Of a DNA stretch of 64,000 nt, positions 16,411 through 26,392 are shown in pieces. The stretch is taken from NCBI GenBank assembly GCA_963824275.1, contig CAWGOT010000007.1, positions 806,001 through 870,000 on the forward strand. Direction: 5' to 3'. Source of the stretch: JANXQG01 sp963824275 (lineage in GTDB: Bacteria > Planctomycetota > Planctomycetia > Pirellulales > Thermoguttaceae). Position 1 is the stretch's first letter. Each line of letters begins with the position of its first letter. The notes below the pieces were generated by a model. The model did no database searches and was not told the DNA's origin. It saw only the letters and a list, made by a program, of their open reading frames with translations. The translations under genes and the position numbers were made by a program.

Positions 16411-17841
16411 ATTCTGCCTCCCCGCCAATGCCCAGTTCATCGAGCTTTTTGCGGAGCGTGGTGCGATGCAGGCCGAGGCGGCGCGAGGCGGCCAGGCACT
16501 GCCCTCCGGCATGTTGCATGGCCGCCTTCAAGAGCGGCGGCTCGACCAGCCGCAGCAGCCGCTCGTAGAGATCCTGGACCTCCTCGTGGCCTTCCAACTG
16601 GGCGTAGGCCCAAGTGTGGATGAGCAGGGCGATAGCCTCTTCCTGCCCTGCGTGCCCCAGGCCGGCCGGCAGCACGGGCGGAGGCAGGTGCTCGCGCCCG
16701 ATAATGCCGCCGCGGGCCATGATCATGCCATGCTCGACGGCGTTGCGGAGCTCCCGGACATTGCCGAACCAGTCCCGCTGTCGCATTTCGGCCAGGGCTT
16801 CCGGCGAGACCGAGGGCCGAGGGCCGGGATTGCGATCGGCCAGCACGTCGAGGAAATGCTCTGCCAGAGGGCCGATGTCTTCGCGCCGCTGGCGGAGCGG
16901 CGGCAGCTCAATCTCGAAGGTGATCAGGCGGAAATAGAGATCGTGGCGGAACTTGCCCTCGGCCACCCGCTGCTGCAGATCCTGATGCGTGGCGGAGATC
17001 ATGCGGAAATCGCCGCGCACGGCATGTTCGCCGCCCACCGGCACGATCTCGCCGAACTCCAGCACGCGGAGCAGCTTGACCTGCAGGGCCAGGGGGATGT
17101 CGGCCACTTCATCGAGGAAGATCGTGCCGCCGCCGGCCTGTTCGAGCAGCCCTTTGCGCGATTGCTCGGCCCCCGTGAAGGCCCCGCGGACATGGCCGAA
17201 GAGCTCGCTTTCGGCCAGCGTAGGGCTGAGCGAAGCCATGTTCACCGCCACGAACGGCCCGTCGGCCCGGCGGCTATAGCGATGGATGGCCCTGGCCACG
17301 AGCTCCTTGCCGGTGCCGCTTTCGCCGCGGACGTGGACGCAGGCCTCGGAGGGGGCGACCAGGGCAATCCGCTTGAAGACCTCCTGCATGGGCGGACTGG
17401 CGCCGACGATCAGCCCTGCCGGGTCTTTCGCCGGCATGCGGACTGGACCATCCACGGCTCGCGCATGGTGTTCAGCGCGCTGGAGATGACGCGTTGGGCC
17501 ACGGCCAGGTCGAACGGTTTGGTCAGATAATCGAAGGCCCCGTTTCGCACGGCCGTGACTGCGGTGGAGAGCTCGCCGTAGGCGGTCATAACCACGATCG
17601 GCACGTCCGGCGCGGCCTTCTGGAAATGCTGCATGGCGGCCAGGCCGTCCATGCCCGGCAGGCGGACATCGAGCATGATCACGTCCGGCCGCCGACCCGG
17701 CGTACCGGGTGCCCCGCCGACTGCGGCGAGGCCCTGTTCGGCCGAAACGGCGGTCACTGCCGTATAACCCAGTTGCTCGGCCAATTTGGCCAGCCCCCAG
17801 CAAATGCTCTGTTCGTCGTCGACGATGAGGAGATGGGGCAT
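16409..17841 (-). CDS. NtrC-type sigma-54-dependent response regulator, one frameshift
   Basis: The receiver domain (MPHLLIVDDEQS, VIMLDVRLPGMDG with the phosphoacceptor Asp, and YLTKPFD with the conserved Lys) covers about residues 1-125. After a one-base shift near 17445 the AAA+ domain continues with GESGTGKE, the sigma-54 contact loop GAFTGAE, IFLDEVADI and WFGNVRELRNA, and ends in a Fis-type helix-turn-helix (AASRRLGLHRTTLRKKLDEL). It would activate sigma-54 promoters on phosphorylation; no histidine kinase is adjacent. The start ATG 17841 is chosen by the receiver domain. Corrected length is about 477 residues, typical for the family. Confidence 0.92.
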
Positions 17842-18125
17842 AGTGGCGTGGTTCCAGGGACTCACTCCATTCTACTTCAACCGCAAGATTGCAGCAACGT
17901 GCCTGGCGCGGGTCTTGCCCGAATTGTCTGGTATCGCGTAGGCGATACGTGCTTTGCACGGGCAGCAAGGACATGAATAACCAAGACACGAAGACGGCTT
18001 TCGGCGGTTTCCAGCAGGATCGGTTTGCCTGCGCCCAACTCCAAGAAATCGAAGGAATGGGGCATACGACGCCTCCCGCCGACGATTTCAAGAAGGGGGT
18101 CGAATTCCTCGACGCCTTCATCCCT
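17842..18125. other. Intergenic region without a recognised gene
   Basis: Open frames here on both strands lack similarity, ribosome-binding sites or a coding-like composition. A small palindrome, TATCGCGTAGGCGATA, lies at about 17933-17948. The region contains the upstream sequence of the NtrC-type gene; I could not assign a convincing promoter. Confidence 0.5.
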
Positions 18126-18164
18126 CAAGAAAAGCGACCTGCCCGAGATCGCTCCCGGGCAGGT
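18126..18164 (-). terminator. Rho-independent-type terminator of the cysteine-rich gene
   Basis: On the minus strand, ACCTGCCCG and CGGGCAGGT form a perfect 9-bp stem (18137-18145 with 18156-18164) with a 10-base loop, followed by CGCTTTTCTT. It lies 38 bases beyond the stop of the cysteine-rich protein gene. Confidence 0.75.
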
Positions 18165-18201
18165 TCTCAGATGTTTATCGTTTCAACAGGCGGGTCGCGC
18201 T

Positions 18202-18942
18202 TCAGGCCGACTCGTCACTGCTGGTGGCCTTCTTGGCCGGGGCCGGAGCGGCCGGCAAGGGGGCGGCTTCGGTCTTCGGGGCAGCGGCCGGGGCGGCAGG
18301 AGCGGGGGCAGCACCACCGCAACCGCAACCGCAGCCTTCCACGCCGCAAGAAGTCGCCGAGCAGGTCTTGCACTTTATTGTGAAGATGTCCCTGACCAGG
18401 TCGGCCAGAGGATGCTTGCAGCACTTCTTCTCGCAGCCAGCCTCACAACCGCAAGCCTTCTCGCAGGCGGCCGGAGCACAGGCGGGCGCACAACCGCAAC
18501 GCTTGATGATGTGGCAAACCGGCTTCTCGCAGCCGCAAGCCTTCTCGCAGCAAGCCGGAGCCGGAGCGCAGCAGGCCGGGGCCGGAGCACAGCAGGCCGG
18601 GGCCGGAGCACAGCAGGCCGGCTTCGCGCAGCAGGCCGGAGCTGGAGCGCAGCAGGCGGGTTTCGCACAGCAGGCCGGCTCGGGAGCCGCACAAGCCTTC
18701 ACCGCGCCGCAGGCCTCGCAGGCGCCGCAGTGCTTGCATTCAAACAGATCCTTCAGGCCGGCAAACAAATCCTTGACCGGCGTGATCGGCGTGCAGCAGG
18801 TTCCACAACCGCAGCCGCAGGCCTTCTCACATGCAGCGGGCTTCGCGCAGCAAGCGGGTTCCGGCGCACAGCACTGACTGAACCCCTGGCTGCAGAGGGC
18901 GACGCTCAACAGCAGCGCTCCAAACATGATCTTGGTTCTCAT
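18202..18942 (-). CDS. Secreted cysteine-rich repeat protein
   Basis: The 246-residue product has a signal peptide (MFGALLLSVALCSQGFSQ region) and a mature chain with 47 cysteines, about one in five residues. The middle is built from CCAPAPACC and CCAKPACC units; EKACGC and CGCGCG modules flank it, and an Ala/Pro/Lys-rich tail ends the protein. Proteins of this style are seen in planctomycetes and are thought to form disulfide-linked wall or surface layers; metal binding is an alternative. A strong terminator follows the gene, consistent with high expression. The start ATG at 18940-18942 has AAGGAG about 7 bases upstream (minus strand). Confidence 0.85.
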   Translation of the reverse strand: MRTKIMFGALLLSVALCSQGFSQCCAPEPACCAKPAACEKACGCGCGTCCTPITPVKDLFAGLKDLFECKHCGACEACGAVKACAAPEPACCAKPACCAPAPACCAKPACCAPAPACCAPAPACCAPAPACCEKACGCEKPVCHIIKRCGCAPACAPAACEKACGCEAGCEKKCCKHPLADLVRDIFTIKCKTCSATSCGVEGCGCGCGGAAPAPAAPAAAPKTEAAPLPAAPAPAKKATSSDESA

Positions 18943-19467
18943 TGAGCAACAACTCCTTTACAATGAACTCCTGGTGCTTCTTCCCCGGGCGGCGACCGCA
19001 AACGCGGAATCTCCGTCTCGGGAACAATCCGTCGCGCTCGGCGGGTTCTCCCATGGGTCAGAACCGACTCAGGCGTGTTTGCCGATCGCAGTTCCACCCG
19101 GGAATGCAGGTAAGCCCCAAAAGTTCGCACAGTTACGGCGCCAGGGACCGCCGAGCCATCCCTGACTCGAAACGTACCCCGTTCGGTTCCTGACGCGCCC
19201 TCGCAGCGTGCCACCGCGGCACGCGCAATTCGCTAAGGGTTAGTAACCGTATCGGCACCCTTGCCGAAGGCCCTTGAACGCACGGAAGCTATTTTCAGCA
19301 AAAGGTTTACTGCTCCTCCTGCACAAAGATTTCCAGATGCGAAAGAGAGTCAAAATTTGCCGGATGTAACGCTTGCTGGAGCCCGAAAACAGGCGACAAG
19401 CTCTTGCTAACCAGCAAACTCCGCCATCCTTGCCAGCCGTGCGGTATTTTTTTCCGCGGTCTTGCGC
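18943..19467. other. Intergenic region of about 525 bp
   Basis: No gene is supported. It separates divergent genes and should hold the promoters of both the cysteine-rich protein and the SulP transporter. It contains no clear copy of the dispersed repeats described elsewhere in the window. Confidence 0.5.
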
Positions 19468-19497
19468 TTGGCTCCCGCGCAGAAATTTTGCTATACT
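19468..19497 (+). promoter_or_regulatory. Possible sigma-70-type promoter for the SulP gene
   Basis: TTGGCT and TATACT are separated by 18 bases and lie 37 bases before the start codon at 19534. The match is fair but unproven; promoter consensus in planctomycetes is not firmly established. Confidence 0.4.
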
Positions 19498-19533
19498 ACT
19501 CGCGGCCGAAGTTGGAACAATCCTCACGAACTC

Positions 19534-21335
19534 ATGCCCAAAGCAGCAAACGCGACACGCCACCGCTACTCATGGAACTACGCCCGACGGGACCTGATCG
19601 CCGGCCTGACGGTGGCGGCAATCGCCGTGCCCCAGGCCATGGCCTATGCCCTGATCGCCGGGATCGACCCGCGATTCGGTCTTTATTCGGCGATTGTGGT
19701 AACGGCCGTGGCCTCGATCTTCGGCTCGTCGCAGCACCTGATGAACGGCCCGACCAACGCCATTTCGCTGGTCACGTTTAGCGCCCTGGCCTTTGTGGCC
19801 GCCACACCGGAATTTGCCGCCAACCCTTCGAATGCAGTTGGGACAGCATTATTCCTTCTGGCAGTGATGGCCGGCGGAATCCAGATCCTGGTGGCCGTCT
19901 TCCGCTTGGGCGACCTGACGCGCTACATCTCCGAATCGGTCGCGATTGGATTCATGGCCGGGGCCGGATTGCTGATCGCCCTGACCCAGGTGGCAAATCT
20001 CCTGGGACTGAAGGAGCAAGGCACGGGCCACCAGCACCTGCTGGTGCGGCTCTGGCTGACGCTTACCCAGGGCGGCGCCGTCAACCTGCGTGCCTTGACA
20101 ATCGGCCTGGGAACGGCTGTGCTCGTGGTATTGCTGCGAAAGATCACGCGAAGGTACCACCTGCCGCGTTTCGACATGCTCCTGGCATTGGCGATTGCGG
20201 CGACTGCGGCCGCTCTGTTGGGCTGGTCGCGGACAGCGGAGGATACGCCTCGTATGATCGACGTGATCGGTCGAATTGGGGCCGGACTTCCCGAGTTTCA
20301 GACTTTCAAGTTCCGAGTCGACTGGATGCGTGAGATGTCCGGCAGCGCTTTGGCCGTCGCCTGCCTGGGGCTGCTGGAAGCCTTGTCGATCGCCAAGGCG
20401 ATCTCCTTCCAGACGCGCCAACCGTTGGATTACAATCGGCAGTGCCTGGCCGAGGGCCTGGCCAACGTATGCGGCGGGTTCTTCCAATGCCTGCCCGGTT
20501 CCGGTTCACTGACTCGCTCTGCGATCAACTTCCAGGCCGGCGCGATGACGCGCTGGTCGGGGGTCTTTGCCGCCGCGGCCGTGGCCCTGGTGGTTTGTGT
20601 TTTCGGCCCTCTGGCACAGTTCCTTCCCAAGGCGGCCCTGGCGGGCATTCTCTTGGTGACCGCCGCGGGTTTGATCGATCAGCGGCGGATCCGCCACGCC
20701 GTGCGGGCGAGCCGTTTCGATGCCTTGCTGGTTATCGCCACGGCGCTGTCAGCCGTGCTGATTGGCGTCGAGTTTTCGATCCTCATCGGCGTCGGCCTGT
20801 CGATATTGATGTTCGTGCCCCGCGCCGCCCGGCTGAAGGCCGCCGAACTGACCATCGGCGCGGACCGCGTTATCCGCGACCGCCAGCCGAACGATCCTTG
20901 CTGCACGCGGATGGTGCTCTTGGACCTGGAGGGCGAATTCTTCTTCGGCGCCGCTCCGGAGCTGGACCGCTATTTCGACGACCTCCGCGAGCGGCCGGTT
21001 TGCGGGTCATCGTGCTGCGGGTCAAGCGGACGCGGAATCCGGACATCGTCTGCATGGAGCGGCTCCAGCACTTCATCGTCGAGATGCAGGCCAAGGGGGT
21101 GACGGTCCTGCTGTGCGGCGTGCGGCCCGACTTCGCCCAGGCGATGCACAACCTGCGTTTCCAGGACTTCCTCTCGAACGATTGCGTTTTCCTCGAAGAT
21201 GCCGCGCACGTCGGTTCCGCAACCTTGGCCGCCGTCCGCCATGCCTACGACCTGCTGGGCGACGACCTATGCCCGCATTGCCCGCGCCGCACGCCGCCGG
21301 AGCCGGCTAATGGGGCGTTTTATTATCAGATTTGA
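19534..21335 (+). CDS. SulP-family anion transporter with STAS domain, one frameshift
   Basis: The protein opens with YARRDLIAGLTVAAIAVPQA, a SulP signature, and has about eleven hydrophobic segments; LLEALSIAKAISF and the NVCGGFFQCLPGSGSLTRSA motif are also typical. After a one-base shift near 20997 the STAS domain continues (LRVIVLRVKRTRNPDIVCME, VTVLLCGVRPDFAQ). SulP proteins move sulfate, bicarbonate or other anions, often coupled to sodium or protons; the substrate cannot be told here. Corrected length is about 600 residues. The start ATG 19534 is chosen because the upstream extension from 19462 covers the likely promoter. A CPHC motif near the end is unusual. Confidence 0.9.
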
Positions 21336-21574
21336 TCAAGCAGGTTGAATGCGGTATAGTAACTTCCCCCAGGTCATGGCGGTGCTCCAGCAGGGACTTG
21401 CCTCACCCGAACATGCCGCGTTCGTCGCACGGCTCCAAGCCGCAGCCAAGTGACGTTGCGTTTGGAGACTCTAGCACCGTTATCGAGTTGCATCCCAATG
21501 ATACGCCCGGCGAGAGGTTCATGCAACAGCGCTCACATGCTCCAAAATCCGCTTGGAAGCTCGATGCCGAATCG

Positions 21575-22293
21575 CTAAGACCCAAGACCTAAGACCCACG
21601 CCCCCGCCACCTGCCTTTCCACCATCTCCCGTGCCAGATTGCACCACGTCCCGCAGAGATCGAGGATGCCGCTGTCTGCCGTGGCAATCACTGCATCGGA
21701 CTGGGCCAGCTCGGAATCCGGGTCATGCACCAATTCAACCTGCCACGTCCAGCCCCGCTGGCCGGCCAGATCCTCGATGATCGTCTTCAGCCGCCCGCTA
21801 TTGGAAACCGGTCGGTCCAGTAGCCAGAGGGCCTCGCTGACGCCGAACGCGGCCAGGGTCTGCCCGATGAGTTCCAAGGCAGGCTGTGTTTCGTCGACCT
21901 TGCGGTAGCTGCCGTGCATGCTGGCCATGTCGCGCATGGCCCCGTCGCGGGCCAAGAGGAGCACACCGCCGGCGAGCGCCGCTTCGATCGTCGTCAGCAC
22001 GTTGTAGCCGTCGATCTCGATCCGGCAGCCGGCCAACGACGACGGCAAGACCATCCGCTGCTGCCGGCGCGCACGTTGGCGTCGCTGCAAGTGGATCGCG
22101 ATACGGCCAGCCGCTGCCGCGATTCCAAGGTGTGCCGATCGCCCACGAGTTTGAGGCTCGACTGATGGGCGTAGCCGCGGCTCAAGAGCCAGGCGAGCTC
22201 GGCGGCCGCCGTTTGCAATGCCGGCAACGCGTCCGCTCCAAAGAGGCGAAGGTCGTCGGGATGCGGACCGCGATGCCGGCGCTGGTCGGGCAT
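21575..22293 (-). CDS. DUF434/DUF5616 domain protein, one frameshift
   Basis: The N-terminal 75 residues (HPDDLRLFGADALPALQTAA, ELAWLLSRGYAHQSSLKLVG, DRHTLESRQRLAVSR) fit DUF434. After a one-base shift near 22072 the chain continues with QRARRQQRM and the DUF5616-like part (IEIDGYNVLTTIEAALAGGV, LLARDGAMRDMASMHGSYRK, SDAVIATADSGILD). The conserved aspartates (DGYN, RDGAMRDM, TADSGILD) suggest a PIN-like or other nuclease fold, but this is inference. Corrected length is about 239 residues. The start ATG at 22293 abuts a repeat arm. No function is established that I know of. Confidence 0.75.
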
Positions 22294-22360
22294 GTTTCGG
22301 ATTTTTGTCTCTTGAATTTGTTGCGGATTTCGACATTCGGATTTCGGATTTCCGGATCCC
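22294..22360. repeat. CGGATTTCG family, copy 3 (half copy)
   Basis: TTTGTTGCGGATTTCGACAT followed by TCGGATTTCGGATTTCC matches the right arm of the family with one base changed. No left arm is visible, because the other side is occupied by the start of the DUF434 gene. Confidence 0.7.
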
Positions 22361-22366
22361 GTCGTG

Positions 22367-22838
22367 CTACCTCTTGTACGTTCCCACTAATTCGCCTTGG
22401 GCCAGCACGTGATCGCGGATTTCGGCCAAGAGGGCCTTCTTGTCGACGCCCGGCGACAAAGTCACTGCTTGATCGAGCGCATAGACTTTGAAGTGGTAGT
22501 GATGCGTGCCTGCCTGACGGCGGCATCGGCCCGCGATAGCCCAGGTTGTCCTTGCTGAAGGAGTTGACGCCCTGCACGGCGGCCGGCGCGGTCAAGATCT
22601 TTTCCCGCGGCAGGCCTTCCGGCAGGCTCGTCGTCTCGGCCGGAATCTTGTAGAGCACCCAGTGGACCCAGGTTCCCAGCGGCGCGTCGGGATCATCGCA
22701 GATCAAGGCAAGTTCCTTCGTGGCCTGGGGAACGTTCGACCAGGCCAAGGGCGGCGACACGTCTTCGCCCTCGCCCGTATACTTCTTTGGAATCGGCTTG
22801 CCCGCCTCGAATGCCGTGCTCGTAACGGAGATTGTCAT
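22367..22838 (-). CDS. YbhB/YbcL-like phosphatidylethanolamine-binding-family protein, one frameshift
   Basis: The conserved parts are IPKKYTGEGEDVSPPLAWSN, CDDPDAPLGTWVHWVLYKIP and, after a one-base shift near 22505, HYHFKVYALD and KALLAEIRDHVLAQGELVGT. These are the anion-pocket segments of bacterial PEBP-like proteins. The start ATG at 22838 has a near-perfect AAAGGAGG ribosome-binding site. Corrected length is about 157 residues, normal for the family. The biochemical role of bacterial members is uncertain. It probably is not in an operon with RtcB, since 120 bases of repeat-like sequence intervene. Confidence 0.85.
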
Positions 22839-22958
22839 CGCTTTGCCTCCTTTGGGTTCAATGTTGTCATCGGCCCGCGGCAACCGCCAGCGGCCAACAA
22901 CCCTAGCATACCAACGAAAACAACCGATCGCATTCCTTCTGCTCCCCGCTCCCCGCCA

Positions 22959-24423
22959 TTACCCCTTCACCACTCCGATCGGCCGCATCCGGGCCACCTT
23001 GCCGGCCAGCCCGGCCTTATGCACCACGTCGACCACCAGGCTCACATCTTTATACGCCGCCGGCTGCTCCTCGGCCAGCCCCTTCCAACTCCGGCAGCGG
23101 GCGATGACGCCCTGCTCGGCCAGTTCGCGGTCGATCCGCCGGCCTTGGGCGTGCTGCACCGCGGCCGTGCGGCTCATCACGCGGCCGGCCCCGTGGCAGG
23201 TCGTGCCGAACGACTGCTCCATGCTGCCCGGCTGGCCGACCAGCACCCAACTCGCCCGGCCCATGTCGCCGGGGATGATCACCGGCTGGCCGATCGCGCG
23301 ATACGGATCGGGCAATTCCGGATGCTCGGCGGGAAAAGCCCGCGTGGCGCCCTTGCGATGCACGCAGAGCTTCTTCGTCTGCCCGCCGACCGTGTGCTCC
23401 TCCAGCTTGGCGATATTATGGGCCACGTCGTAGACGAGGTTCATCCGCAGCGATTCCCAGGGCTGCTCGAAGACCTCGGCGAACGTCTCGCGGGCCTGCC
23501 ACATCAGCAACTGCCGGTTGCCCCAGGCGAAGTTCGCCGCCGCCCGCATCGCGCCGAGGTACTTCTGCCCTTCGTCGCTATGCACCGGGGCGCAGGCCAA
23601 CTGGCGGTCGGGCAGTTCGATGCCGTACTTGGCCGGCACTTTGCGGAAGGCGGCCAGGGCGTCGTCGCAGACCTGATAGCCCAGCCCGCGCGAGCCGGAA
23701 TGGATCATCACGCAGACCTGGTCCTTCGCCAGCCCCATCGCCCGGGCGGCCGCTTCGTCGCAGATTTCCTCGACGACCTGGACTTCGAGGAAATGGTTGC
23801 CGGCGCCGAGCGTGCCGCACTGGTCGGCGCCGCGCTCCAGGGCACGAGGGCTGACGTCGTCGGCCTCGGCCCCGCGGAGGCAGCCTTGGGCCTCGGTATG
23901 CTGGATGTCGCCGGCGGTGGCCAGTCCGCGGCCCTGGAGGTACTCGACGCCTTCGCCCATCAGCCGCCGCAGTTCCTTGGCGGCGAAGCGATACGGCCCG
24001 CCCTTGCCGACGCCGGCGGGAATCTCGCGGAAGAGGGCGTCCATCAGGGCGTTGATCCGCGGCTGCACGTCGCCCAGGGAGAGGTTCGTGGTCATCAGCC
24101 GCACGCCGCAATTGATGTCGTAGCCCACTCCGCCCGGCGAGATGACGCCGCCTTCCAGCGGGATCGGTCGCGCAGACGCCGCCGATGCAGAAGCCGTAGC
24201 CCCAGTGGATATCGGGCATGGCCAGGCTGGCCATCTGGATGCCCGGCAGGAAGGCGACGTTGGCCACTTGCTCCGGGGCCTGGTCGTTGCGGATCTGCTC
24301 GATGAGTTTTTCATCGGCGAAGATGCGGCCTTCGGTGCGCATGCCGATCTTGTACGACTGCGGGATCCGCCAGACGCATTCGGCGATTTGTTCCAACGGG
24401 CCGTGATAGCCGGATTTGGACAT
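22959..24423 (-). CDS. rtcB: RtcB-type RNA-splicing ligase, one frameshift
   Basis: RtcB joins RNA 2',3'-cyclic phosphate or 3'-phosphate ends to 5'-OH ends through a GMP-histidine intermediate with manganese. The motifs are ASLAMPDIHWGYGFCIGGV, ISPGGVGYDINCGVRLM with the metal-binding Cys, LGAGNHFLEVQ, IHSGSRGLGYQV, and SFGTTCHGAGRVMSR with the guanylylated His region. A one-base shift near 24165 separates the first 85 residues from the rest. Corrected length is about 488 residues, normal for the family. The start ATG 24423 is preceded by AAGGAACT. No archease or RtcR gene is adjacent, so it may act in RNA repair. Confidence 0.93.
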
Positions 24424-24605
24424 CAGGGAGTTCCTTGCTTGTGGGCGATGGATTCTGCCATTTTCCGTAGGACGCTTCTGGCTGGCAAGGGGCTCGCATC
24501 CATTTTTCGGTTTATCCACCCGAAAGCTAGTTGTCATGCGATTTGAAAGTCGCTAAACTGATGGAATCGAGCTATTCACGATGGAGGGGTTGGCGCTCAG
24601 AAGAC

Positions 24606-24849
24606 ATGAATAGATCTGGAACTCCTTGGAACGGGGATAAACTCCGCGAGAAGCTCGCCACGTGGCGGAAACAAAGCGACACGTGACAGAATTGAGTCGT
24701 GGATGCAAGACTATCTTCGTTGTCGCTTTCCGGAACTGGAAACGTCTCTCCGTGCGGCCATCGACGCCTTCGATACGATCCAAGAGAACAAGTGTATTGC
24801 GCCGGAATTACTCGGGACAATCGTTGACGCTGCATCAAGCTCGCGTTGA
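24606..24849 (+). CDS. Possible antitoxin upstream of a PIN toxin, one frameshift
   Basis: Two overlapping frames combine to a plausible protein of about 80 residues: MNRSGTPWNGDKLREKLATW from ATG 24606 and then, after a one-base shift near 24685, RDRIESWMQDYLRCRFPELE and IQENKCIAPELLGTIVDAAS to TGA 24847-24849. It ends 7 bases before the PIN gene, the normal place for an antitoxin. No DNA-binding domain is recognised. The call rests on position and on helical, charged composition. Confidence 0.5.
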
Positions 24850-24855
24850 ATCACG

Positions 24856-25339
24856 ATGAAACCGACCGTCTATATAGAAACCTCGATTTTTGGATACTTG
24901 GCGATGCGGGGGAGCAGTCTCTTGCGAGTCGCCGCCAACCAGCAGATTACCCGCGACTGGTGGGACAACTACCGCGGCCGGTATGAGGCGTTCGTTTCCC
25001 TTTTTGTTCTTGATGAATGTTCTGCGGGCGATCCAATCGCAGCCCAAGAGCGGCTGGTCTACTTGAACGGTATCCCCCTCCTACAGACTTCGGACGAGGT
25101 TGACGCACTGGCAGCGGCTTCTCGGACGGGTCCCATTACCTGAAAAAGCGAGCATGGACACATTTCACATTTCCATCGCTGCCGTTCGCGGTATAGAATT
25201 TCTACTGACGTGGAACTGCACGCACATCGCAAATTCGGCATTGCGTAAACGGATAGAGCGTATTTGCCTCGAAGAGGGCTATGACCCGCCCGTGATTTGC
25301 ACACCCCCAGAGCTAATGGAGATTTACGATGAGTTCTGA
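24856..25339 (+). CDS. PIN-domain (VapC-like) toxin, one frameshift
   Basis: The N-terminal VYIETSIFGYL, the central FVLDECSAGDPIAAQERL and, after a one-base shift near 25115, KASMDTFHISIAAVRGIEFL and LTWNCTHIANSALRKRIE fit a PIN subfamily with acidic metal ligands at E (YIET), E/D of the central helix and D (MDTFHI). The C-terminal GYDPPVICTPPELM is characteristic of this subfamily in my experience. The corrected length is about 160 residues. It likely cleaves RNA. It overlaps the downstream small gene by 11 bases, indicating translational coupling. Confidence 0.8.
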
Positions 25340-25526
25340 TCCAGTTGTTGCGGAGATTCGCGCAATCCGCGAGCAACTCGCAGCCCGTTTCAATTACGAC
25401 ATTCATGCGATCGGAAAAGACGCGCAGGAGCGAGAATCGCTTAGTGGTCGAAAGGTCGTCTGCCTTCCGCCGCGCCGCCCTGAAGGATGGCAGGAGCACG
25501 CCGCCGAGCCCGCATCCAGGGAATGA
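25329..25526 (+). CDS. Small partner protein of the PIN toxin
   Basis: The 65-residue product begins MSSDPVVAEIRAIREQLAAR and continues FNYDIHAIGKDAQERE with GRKVVCLPPRRP. Short proteins of this form often follow PIN genes of the same subfamily and may serve as antitoxin or accessory subunit. It starts inside the toxin gene, in another frame. The last 13 residues are less conserved-looking, and the stop lies right against the convergent membrane-protein gene. Confidence 0.65.
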   Translation: MSSDPVVAEIRAIREQLAARFNYDIHAIGKDAQERESLSGRKVVCLPPRRPEGWQEHAAEPASRE

Positions 25527-26193
25527 TCATTTCATATCCAGCAACTCGAAGACCGTCCGCGCGATCGCCTGCGGATCGTGAATGATGGCCCAGGCCAGCC
25601 AGAAGATCAAGACGTTGCCGACGCTGAGCAGCATCACGCCCGCCAGATGCCACGGCGCTTCGACGCCCCGCAGGGCGGCGGCCAGCTCGGCCTCCAGCCG
25701 CGACCAGCCCTGGTAGTCCTGCTTCGGGCCGGAAGAGACCAGCGGCACGTTCCGCATCCAGCCGACGGCTTTCCAGGTGCAGTTGCACGCCCAGCCCCGG
25801 CAGGAACAGGCAGTCGCCGGCCCAGCGGGCGTCTGGGTCCATCCGCTCGACGACCTCGGCCAGCACGGGGCGAAGCTGATCGACCGAGATGTTGTAGATG
25901 ATCAGCCGCGGCCGCAGGATCAGAAGCACGATGATCAGGCAGATCGCCATCAGCCCTAGGAAGATCAGCCACAGATACTTGGTCCCCGCCGGCCCGAAGT
26001 GGGCCGCCAGGCCCTCGGGAAACAAGAGTGCCATCGGCCCCACGAAGACCAGCCCCGAGACGGCCAAGCCCAGCGCAGCCGCGTCGCGGCCACCGGAGAC
26101 GACCAGCGGCCGCCGCGCGAGATTGATCACGCCCAGCAGCAGCAAGTAGATGGCGACCGGCCCCAAGGCCAGGCATTGGTGAAAGGGTTCCAT
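25527..26193 (-). CDS. Uncharacterised membrane protein, one frameshift
   Basis: Residues 1-100 contain three hydrophobic helices (VAIYLLLLGVINLA, GLAVSGLVFVGPMALLF, YLWLIFLGLMAICLIIVLLI). A soluble middle part (SVDQLRPVLAEVVERMDPDA) follows, and after a one-base shift near 25755 the protein ends with ELAAALRGVEAPWHLAGVML and another helix, then ELLDMK. Corrected length is about 222 residues. The family is not recognised. It is convergent with the toxin cassette. Confidence 0.7.
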
Positions 26194-26240
26194 CCGGTCA
26201 GTTTAGCATGACGAAGGGGAGCGGGAATAACTGGCACAAG

Positions 26241-26385
26241 ATCCGAAATCCGAATGTCGAAATCCGAAACAAATCCGAAATGCTAATAGGGCAGAAAAGG
26301 AAAGGACCGAAACAGCCGAGTTTTGAGCCTTTGCTATTTGAATTTCCGATTTGTTTCGGATTTCGAGTTTCGGATTTCGGATTTC
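26241..26385. repeat. CGGATTTCG family, copy 4 (full)
   Basis: The left arm ATCCGAAATCCGAATGTCGA and the right arm TCGAGTTTCGGATTTCGGAT are inverted, with about 90 bases of core between. It lies between a membrane-protein start and the 3' end of the acyltransferase, whose stop follows the right arm by fewer than ten bases. Confidence 0.8.
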
Positions 26386-26392
26386 CGTCTTC

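Noticed and set aside
17877..18128. An 83-codon minus-strand frame between the NtrC and cysteine-rich genes
   Set aside because: No ribosome-binding site, no similarity, and it runs against a clear terminator; it looks like noise.
18541..18680. Tandem repeats that could suggest a CRISPR array
   Set aside because: The units have no unique spacers; they encode the CCAPAPACC repeats of the cysteine-rich protein.
22662..24305. A 547-codon plus-strand frame
   Set aside because: It is antisense to rtcB, which has strong motifs over its whole length.
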